Assembly (NCBI GenBank): GCA_029573975.1
Contig: JAKQBU010000008.1
Coordinates: 1 to 19,994, forward strand
DNA from: Planctomycetota bacterium
GTDB lineage: Bacteria; Planctomycetota; Phycisphaerae; Sedimentisphaerales; SM23-30
Length of the DNA stretch: 19,994 nt
Direction: 5' to 3'
Part shown: piece by piece, positions 15,473-19,994 of the stretch
How positions within the stretch are numbered: the first letter of the stretch is position 1
Layout: each line of letters opens with the position of its first letter
Position numbers and translations under genes: made by a program
Notes under the pieces: generated by a model
The model's database searches: none
Told to the model about the DNA's origin: nothing
Seen by the model: only the letters and a program-made list of their open reading frames with translations

Positions 15473-15482
15473 GATTCTTCTA

Positions 15483-15543
15483 TGGTCAGGCCGCCGGCAG
15501 TTCGCTGGCGGCATGGTAAAATATAATCCTGTGGTCAGGCCGC
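15483..15543 (+). repeat. 12-bp direct repeat TGGTCAGGCCGC
   Basis: Identical copies lie at 15483-15494 and 15532-15543, 49 nt apart, flanking a strong hairpin and a TATAAT box (15522-15527). Only two copies are seen. They may be a binding-site pair or the remains of a duplication. Confidence 0.45.
15490..15512 (+). repeat. Nine-base-pair GC hairpin between rplS and yraN
   Basis: GCCGCCGGC (15490-15498) pairs with GCTGGCGGC (15504-15512) through one G-T wobble, closing a five-base AGTTC loop. No T tract follows on either strand, so it is not an ordinary terminator. The left arm overlaps the first copy of the 12-bp direct repeat. Confidence 0.5.
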
Positions 15544-15632
15544 GGGATTATATGACGGAACCGCCAAAAGTCAATATTTACTTCCAAAAGCAGCTCTGGC
15601 GTCCCAATAACAAGGGGACAACGAGCTTTTGA
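15513..15632 (+). CDS. Possible 39-aa small protein (or non-coding) upstream of yraN
   Basis: ATG 15513 opens a 39-codon frame starting MVKYNPVVRPRDY and ending NNKGTTSF, with TGA at 15630. The mix of charged and aromatic residues is protein-like. However, no good ribosome site precedes it, and the same stretch carries a TATAAT box and a terminator-like stem. A shorter form from ATG 15552 is possible. I rate coding as possible but unproven. Confidence 0.25.
   Translation: MVKYNPVVRPRDYMTEPPKVNIYFQKQLWRPNNKGTTSF
15592..15630 (+). terminator. Terminator-like two-part stem before yraN
   Basis: AGCTC (15592-15596) pairs with GAGCT (15623-15627), and inside it GTCCC (15601-15605) pairs with GGGAC (15615-15619) around a nine-base loop. 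TTT follows the last arm. Together with the TATAAT at 15522-15527 it could bound a transcript of about 95 nt. The internal mismatches make it weaker than the rplS terminator. Confidence 0.35.
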
Positions 15633-15656
15633 CGCTGGCGTCTTATATGGGGAATT

Positions 15657-16040
15657 ATGCTGGTGAGTAAGGATAATCACAGGCAGAAGCTGGGGCGGGA
15701 AGGCGAGAAGCTGGCGCGGAAATATCTGACGCGGCAGGGGTATAAGCATATTGAAAGCAATTATTTGATAGGAGAGGGGGAGATCGATTTGATTATGCGG
15801 GAGGGGCGGACGATTGTGTTTGTGGAGGTGAAGACGCGGCAGAGTGAAGATTTTGTGGCGGGGGAGCGTCTGGTGCATTATGCCAAGCAGCGGCATATGG
15901 CGGCGGCGGCCCGGCAGTTTATTCAGGTACATAAGCTGCATGAGTATCCCTGCCGGTTCGACGCGGTGATTATCATTACTCCGGAAGGACAGAAGCCGGT
16001 TGTGCGGCATGAACGGAATATCTTTACTCCTCGGTTTTAA
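15657..16040 (+). CDS. yraN: YraN/UPF0102 family predicted endonuclease-fold protein
   Basis: This 127-aa protein of the UPF0102 family has a restriction-endonuclease-like (PD-(D/E)XK) fold. Family landmarks are LGREGEKLARKYL (12-24), GEIDLIM (41-47) with the acidic catalytic pair, and VFVEVKTR (54-61) holding the E-x-K motif. A final RFDAVIII strand (103-110) follows. The family may process DNA during recombination or repair, but its biochemical role is not established. GGGGAA stands 4-5 nt before ATG 15657. Placement after rplS is a common arrangement in bacteria, although the rnhB gene often found with it is missing here. Five bases separate it from the tatD-family gene, so the two are likely cotranscribed. 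Confidence 0.92.
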   Translation: MLVSKDNHRQKLGREGEKLARKYLTRQGYKHIESNYLIGEGEIDLIMREGRTIVFVEVKTRQSEDFVAGERLVHYAKQRHMAAAARQFIQVHKLHEYPCRFDAVIIITPEGQKPVVRHERNIFTPRF

Positions 16041-16045
16041 GTCCC

Positions 16046-16849
16046 ATGCAATTTATAGATAGTCATACTCATTTGTCCTACGAGCCGTATCAGGGGAAGC
16101 TGGGGGAGGTGTTGGCGCGATCGCGGCAGGCGGGAGTGGTGGGTTGGATTCTGGCGGGTACCAATTTGGAAGACAGCCGGCGGGGGATCGAATTGTGCGG
16201 TGAATTTGCGAATATGTATTGTACGGTGGGGATTCATCCGCATGAGGCGGATGCTGCCGAGAAGGGGTATCTGGAGGAACTGCGGAAGCTGGCGGCAGCG
16301 CCGTGTGTGCGGGCGATTGGGGAGATGGGGCTGGATTACCATTATGATTTTTCAAAGCGGCCTGCCCAGCAGCAGCGGTTTGAGGAACAGTTGGAACTGG
16401 CGGGCGAACTGGGTAAGCCCGCAGTGGTTCACTGCCGGGAGGCCTTTGCGGATGGCCTGGCGATCTTGAAGAACCGGCGGCATGCGGAGAACCCGGTGGT
16501 GTTTCACTGTTTCGGTGGGGACCGGAGTGAGGCGCGGGTGGTGCTGGATCTGGGGTGTTTTATTTCGTTCACGGGGACAATCACGTTTCGCAAGGCAGAG
16601 TCGGTTCAGACGGTGGCCGGTTACGTGCCGCTGGAGAGGGTGCTGCTGGAGACGGACTGCCCGTATCTGAGTCCTGAACCGAAACGGAATGTCAGGCCGA
16701 ATGAACCGGCGCTGCTGGTGCATACGGCGGCGAAACTGGCGGAACTGCGGGGGGTGGCTCTGGAGAAAATTGCCCAAGTTACGACCCATAATTGCCGATT
16801 CTTTTTTAGTATGGACGATATAATAGAAAAAGAGTCAAAACCCGAATAA
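16046..16849 (+). CDS. TatD family metal-dependent deoxyribonuclease
   Basis: This 267-aa TIM-barrel hydrolase of the TatD family is a probable 3'-5' exonuclease acting in DNA repair or turnover in the cytoplasm. Metal ligands of the family are visible: D5-S-H7-T-H9 at the N-terminus, E93 in AIGEMGLDYHY, H129 in VVHCRE, H154 in VFHCFGG and D204 in LLETDCPYL. The end of the barrel, with THNCRFFF (247-254), fits the family as well. The start, 5 nt after the yraN stop, lacks a clear ribosome site and is probably coupled. E. coli TatD, YcfH and YjjV are paralogs, and I cannot say which one is closest, so no symbol is given. A perfect TATAAT (16819-16824) lies in its 3' end but has no -35 at normal spacing. 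Confidence 0.93.
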   Translation: MQFIDSHTHLSYEPYQGKLGEVLARSRQAGVVGWILAGTNLEDSRRGIELCGEFANMYCTVGIHPHEADAAEKGYLEELRKLAAAPCVRAIGEMGLDYHYDFSKRPAQQQRFEEQLELAGELGKPAVVHCREAFADGLAILKNRRHAENPVVFHCFGGDRSEARVVLDLGCFISFTGTITFRKAESVQTVAGYVPLERVLLETDCPYLSPEPKRNVRPNEPALLVHTAAKLAELRGVALEKIAQVTTHNCRFFFSMDDIIEKESKPE

Positions 16850-16876
16850 ATACGTAGAAATGAGGTTGAATCGAGT

Positions 16877-17818
16877 ATGGGTCTATCATTAATTACCGGT
16901 GGCGGCGGATTTATCGGAAGTAACATGGTGCGGTTTCTGCTGGAACAGGGGCAGAAAGTGCGGGTACTGGATAATTTTGAGACCGGCAAACGGGAAAATC
17001 TGACGGAGGTCAAGGGCCGGATCGAGGTGATCGAGGGGGATATCCGGGATAGGGATACCGTGCGCAAAGCGGTCCAGGGGGCGGAGGTTATTTATCATCT
17101 GGCGGCGCTGGGGAGTGTGCCGCGGTCGATCAAGGACCCGGCGACCACGAACGATGTGAATGTGAACGGGATTTTCAATATGCTGATGGCGGCGCGGGAG
17201 GCGAAGGTGCGGCGTTTTGTGTTCGCGTCCAGCTCGTCGGTGTATGGCCAAAGTCCGGTGCTGCCCCAGCATGAAGGGCTGCCGCTGGCGCCGATCAGTC
17301 CCTATGGGGCGAGCAAGGCGATCGGGGAGATTTACTGCCGGACTTTTTATGAGACCTATGGTCTGGAGACGATCTGCCTGCGATATTATAATGTGTTTGG
17401 TCCGCGGCAGGACCCGACCAGCCAGTACGCGGCGGCGATTCCGCTGTTTGTTTCGGCCTTGCTGCGGGATCAGTCGCCGACAATTTTTGATGATGGGGAG
17501 CAGTCGCGCGGTTTTACCTATATCGAGAATGTCATGCAGGCGAACTGGAAGGCGGCCAACGCCGCGAAAACGCACGGTGAGGCAATGAATATTTCGACGG
17601 CCAATGCGGTTACGGTGAATACCGTGGTGCAGGCGATTCAGAAACTGATGGGCAAGGAGCATATCCAGCCGAAATATACCGCGCCGCGTCCGGGGGACAT
17701 CAAACATTCGCTGGCGGATATCAGCCGGGCACGGAAGACGATTGGGTATGAACCGCTGGTTTCGTTTGAGGAAGGGATTCAGAAGGCGATCCGCTGGTAT
17801 ATGGAAAACCTAAAGTAA
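16877..17818 (+). CDS. NAD-dependent UDP-sugar 4-epimerase (extended SDR family)
   Basis: This 313-aa cytoplasmic enzyme is predicted to interconvert UDP-glucose/galactose or their N-acetyl forms for surface polysaccharide or glycoprotein synthesis. It shows the Rossmann GGGGFIGS (8-15), LAALGSVPRS (75-84), FASSSSVYG (116-124), catalytic Y143-G-A-S-K147, LRYYNVFGPRQDP (168-180) and RPGDIKHSLADISRA (271-285). The ALGSVPRS stretch resembles WbpP-type UDP-GlcNAc 4-epimerases more than GalE, but the substrate is inference. GAGG lies 11 nt before ATG 16877, a weak fit. The gene may share the transcript of yraN and tatD, as the gap is 27 nt. It is followed 15 nt later by the cyclase gene. Confidence 0.9.
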   Translation: MGLSLITGGGGFIGSNMVRFLLEQGQKVRVLDNFETGKRENLTEVKGRIEVIEGDIRDRDTVRKAVQGAEVIYHLAALGSVPRSIKDPATTNDVNVNGIFNMLMAAREAKVRRFVFASSSSVYGQSPVLPQHEGLPLAPISPYGASKAIGEIYCRTFYETYGLETICLRYYNVFGPRQDPTSQYAAAIPLFVSALLRDQSPTIFDDGEQSRGFTYIENVMQANWKAANAAKTHGEAMNISTANAVTVNTVVQAIQKLMGKEHIQPKYTAPRPGDIKHSLADISRARKTIGYEPLVSFEEGIQKAIRWYMENLK

Positions 17819-17833
17819 AACAAAGAGTGCGAT

Positions 17834-18787
17834 ATGGCCCGGAAAATCAAGACGGAAAAGAAGGAAGAACCGGGAAAAGAGCCGGTGGAGAAGCTCTCCG
17901 CCAATCAGGTCATGCTGCGGGCGGCCCTGGAGATCGCCCGGCAAACCGAGCTGAAATACCTTCTGTTGTATGTGGATTGCCTGGAAGAGGATACGGATTG
18001 GAACTCGCTGGTTGCGCAGGAACAGCCGGAGATTATCCTGGTGGCGCGCGGAGAGCAGGCGTATGAGAAGGCCCAGCAGGTCAGTAAAAAAGTGGTTCGG
18101 GTACCGGCGGTGAATTTGACGCGAATCGGGCAGATCAAGATTGCGGCCATGCTGAGCTTTTCGAACCGGTATATCGCCCCGGGCGATCGGTTTGTGTATC
18201 TGACGGGCCTGGAAAAGGGCAAGCTCGATACGATTATGGTCATGGAGGTGGGCAGGGAATACGAGATGTTCCAGACGGTGGATCAGCCGCCCCTGACGGA
18301 ACATATCCGCCGGGCCGTGTTCGAGCGGGTATTCAATCTGGCCCTGGAACTGGCCTCCGAGGGCCGGGAGGGCAAACCGCTGGGAGCGATTTTTGTGCTG
18401 GGCGATTCGACGGAGGTGATTGCCCATTCGAAACAGAATATCATGAATCCTTTTAAAGGCTATGCCGAGAACGAACGGAATGTCCTGGACGATCATATGA
18501 CGGAGACCGTCAAGGAGTTTTCAACAATCGACGGGGCGTTTGTGATAAAAGGGACTGGAACTATTGTCTCGGCAGGGACCTATCTGCTGCCGAAGCTGTT
18601 GACCGAGGATTTGCCGCAGGGCCTGGGGGCTAGGCATGCGGCTGCGGCGGCCATTACCGCGGCGACCCAAAGCATTGCCATTACCATCAGCGAATCCACG
18701 GGTACGGTGCGGATCTGGCGGCAGGGGGCGATGATTACGGAAATCGAGAAGGCCAAACGCGGCGGGGGGGGCGGCGAATCCCGATAA
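17834..18787 (+). CDS. Diadenylate cyclase of DacZ-like architecture (c-di-AMP synthase)
   Basis: The 317-aa soluble protein is predicted to make the second messenger c-di-AMP from two ATP. After a lysine-rich leader (1-20), residues 21-150 look like an alpha/beta domain related to the C-terminal domain of pyruvate kinase. The DAC domain (about 155-305) carries DGAFVIKGTG (233-242) and GARHAAAAAIT (265-275), the two signature active-site regions. The third residue of the usual RHR is alanine (R267-H-A). There are no membrane helices as in CdaA and no HhH DNA-binding domain as in DisA. The PK-like plus DAC layout is known from archaeal DacZ. The C-terminus is glycine-rich (310-314). It is 15 nt after the epimerase gene, so it is probably cotranscribed, and it converges on the PEGA lipoprotein gene with a 7-nt gap. 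Confidence 0.85.
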   Translation: MARKIKTEKKEEPGKEPVEKLSANQVMLRAALEIARQTELKYLLLYVDCLEEDTDWNSLVAQEQPEIILVARGEQAYEKAQQVSKKVVRVPAVNLTRIGQIKIAAMLSFSNRYIAPGDRFVYLTGLEKGKLDTIMVMEVGREYEMFQTVDQPPLTEHIRRAVFERVFNLALELASEGREGKPLGAIFVLGDSTEVIAHSKQNIMNPFKGYAENERNVLDDHMTETVKEFSTIDGAFVIKGTGTIVSAGTYLLPKLLTEDLPQGLGARHAAAAAITAATQSIAITISESTGTVRIWRQGAMITEIEKAKRGGGGGESR

Positions 18788-18794
18788 CGAAAAA

Positions 18795-19196
18795 TCAGCC
18801 CGGGTCGGCCACCGTCTGGGCTTGCAGTTCCCGGGCCCGTTCCATCAGTTGGTCGGGATCGGCGGGCGGTTGGCCGGTCAAATCAAAATCCCACTGGTGT
18901 TTATCCACCAGCTTCATGGGCAGCAGTTCGGCCGCCAGATCGATAACCGGCCACTGATATAGGGGCGCATCCGCCTGGCGGGAGGTTTTGATGGTTTGAT
19001 ACCCTTCCTTGCGAAGGACCACCTCGTACTCACCGTACCAGGTGAAAGGGATGGTCAGCGGTGTGGCGCCGACTTCCTCATCATTGAGCCAGACCGCGGC
19101 CCCTTCCGGCCGGCTGGTGACGGTAATAAACCTATCGACGCAGCCCGCCAGAGCGGCGGTGAACAACAGGAGGATACTGATATAGATTCTTTTCAT
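18795..19196 (-). CDS. PEGA-domain lipoprotein
   Basis: The 133-aa protein has a short basic N-terminus, a hydrophobic stretch and the lipobox LAGC with C19 as the lipidated residue. Residues 23-68 form a PEGA domain (VTSRPEGAAVWLNDEEVGATPLTIPF), a small beta-sandwich found on envelope proteins. The rest is acidic and helical. It is likely anchored in the outer or cytoplasmic membrane facing the periplasm, where PEGA domains mostly serve in protein or surface contact. A weak GGA site precedes ATG 19196. It follows the unknown lipoprotein gene by 28 nt on the same strand and is probably in one operon with it. Confidence 0.88.
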   Translation of the reverse strand: MKRIYISILLLFTAALAGCVDRFITVTSRPEGAAVWLNDEEVGATPLTIPFTWYGEYEVVLRKEGYQTIKTSRQADAPLYQWPVIDLAAELLPMKLVDKHQWDFDLTGQPPADPDQLMERARELQAQTVADPG

Positions 19197-19224
19197 AGTT
19201 CGTCCGGATCCGGCTCCGAAAATT

Positions 19225-19869
19225 CTATTGGCTCAATCCGATGGTTTCCAGCATTTTCCGATTTTTTTCACACTCATCCAGCCGTTCGTTCACCATGGCG
19301 GGATTGTGCACGGTTACAGCCTTGCCGGTAAGATTTGCCTCCTGAAACAGCGGAGAAAAGCCCGCGGTACGGCTGACCAGTTTCAGCGAGGCGGTTCGGA
19401 TGGTAATGGTCAAACGGGAGCCGGATTTATTTTTTTTGACCCCCGCATAACCCGCCCCGCGATACAGCGCCATCTGGCCGTCAACCTCCCAGAGCAAATC
19501 CGCATTCATATTGGTGCAGCTAAGCTGGCCGGTTTTGGGCAGACTGCGGCTGAGCCAGAACGTCCGCAGCACCAGCGTCTGCTTTACGCCGCGGCCCCCC
19601 GCTTCCGCCGGCTGATTTTCTTCTGTCCCAAACACACAGGTGACCTGCCCCCGCTCGTCCAGCCGGCTGAAGGCCTGCGTATAATCCTGCATCATCAACT
19701 GGTCCGGCTGGGCAATGGGACGCAGGTACATTTTGCCATAGGGTTCTGCTCCGCAGCCGGCCGAACAGAACGCCGCTGCCGCACTCAAAATCCAGCCCAA
19801 AAGCATACGGCAGGGGGGGTATTTGTCCACAGCGCCAGCAAACGGGAAAAGTAGGGTGTTTGTTGTCAT
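19225..19869 (-). CDS. Uncharacterised lipoprotein
   Basis: I do not recognise this family. The signal region ends in the lipobox SAGC (C39 if the start at 19869 is used). The mature part of about 175 residues is mixed alpha/beta with an early GKMYLRPIAQPDQ and a middle CVFGTE, plus a run of basic residues in VKKNKSGSRLTITIR (near 144-158). It looks like a periplasmic beta-rich lipoprotein. A shorter start at 19806 (MLLGWILS) has no basic residue before the hydrophobic core, so the longer form is preferred although its ribosome site is poor. It lies between a partial upstream gene (20-nt gap) and the PEGA lipoprotein gene, with which it probably shares a transcript and an envelope-related role. 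Confidence 0.7.
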   Translation of the reverse strand: MTTNTLLFPFAGAVDKYPPCRMLLGWILSAAAAFCSAGCGAEPYGKMYLRPIAQPDQLMMQDYTQAFSRLDERGQVTCVFGTEENQPAEAGGRGVKQTLVLRTFWLSRSLPKTGQLSCTNMNADLLWEVDGQMALYRGAGYAGVKKNKSGSRLTITIRTASLKLVSRTAGFSPLFQEANLTGKAVTVHNPAMVNERLDECEKNRKMLETIGLSQ

Positions 19870-19888
19870 AAATCAGTTAATATCCTTT

Positions 19889-19993
19889 TCACGAAACTGT
19901 GCTTTGATCAGGTACCGGCTTTTTCAGATGTAAGCCCAGCAGGCTCAGGCTGTCCCGTTCCACAATCCCGCGCAGGTGCTCGCGGGGAACGGC
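19889..19993 (-). CDS. C-terminal fragment of an unknown protein at the right edge
   Basis: One minus-strand frame is open from the window edge and ends at TGA 19891-19889, giving 34 residues that include PREHLRGIVERDSLSLL and end in DQSTVS. Composition is protein-like and another frame closes sooner. The stop is 20 nt before the next start, a usual operon spacing. Nothing more can be said about its identity. Confidence 0.5.
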   Translation of the reverse strand, partial: AVPREHLRGIVERDSLSLLGLHLKKPVPDQSTVS

Positions 19994-19994
19994 G

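Noticed and set aside
16819..16824. Perfect TATAAT in the 3' end of the tatD-family gene, possible promoter for the epimerase
   Set aside because: The only nearby -35-like hexamer is 21 nt away, and there is no extended -10. Read-through from upstream is simpler.
1..19994. tRNA genes, CRISPR arrays, insertion sequences or prophage genes
   Set aside because: No T-loop/anticodon pattern, regularly spaced repeats, transposase or integrase motifs were seen on either strand.

Overview
The window reads as a chromosomal segment from a Planctomycete, most likely of the Phycisphaerae type. The basis is a moderately GC-rich sequence, a single-repeat planctomycete-style dockerin motif inside a large secreted glycosidase, a DUF1570-like secreted metalloprotease, an Nramp-like transporter of unusual motif, and several genes with weak Shine-Dalgarno sites. 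The assignment is inference from protein style, since no rRNA is present. I see no insertion sequence, phage, tRNA or CRISPR array.

Left part (1-5520): the 3' end of a sigma-70 factor is followed by three same-strand genes: a secreted GH36-type alpha-galactosidase, a secreted DUF1570-like zinc protease and an Nramp-like membrane transporter. The last two are only 11 nt apart. A near-consensus promoter then drives a SAM-dependent methyltransferase that converges on prfB.

Middle (6352-11871, minus strand): prfB (release factor 2) is interrupted by an in-frame TGA at CTT-TGA-C, the classic autoregulatory +1 frameshift. A perfect 8-bp stem-loop sits 5 nt upstream of the shift site. Upstream lie a 1132-aa multidomain GH36 glycosidase, paralogous to the first but carrying two beta-sandwich modules and an internal dockerin-like motif, and a membrane-anchored SNase-like nuclease. 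A 441-nt AT-rich non-coding region holds divergent promoters for the nuclease and ffh.

Right-centre (12313-16849): an SRP/ribosome/tRNA-modification cluster, ffh - 104-aa unknown - rpsP - trmD - rplS, ends in an intrinsic terminator. rimM, often found between rpsP and trmD, is absent here. A structured 233-nt gap with hairpins and a possible 39-codon ORF or small RNA leads to yraN and a tatD-family nuclease.

Right end (16877-19994): an NAD-dependent sugar-nucleotide epimerase is followed 15 nt later by a diadenylate cyclase whose layout (N-terminal pyruvate-kinase-like domain plus C-terminal DAC domain) resembles the archaeal DacZ type rather than CdaA or DisA. It converges on a minus-strand run of a partial gene, an unknown lipoprotein and a PEGA-domain lipoprotein.

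The most interesting items are the prfB recoding site with its upstream hairpin, the DacZ-like cyclase in a bacterium, the GH36 pair with an atypical nucleophile motif, the metal-site substitutions in the Nramp-like protein, and the structured region between rplS and yraN.
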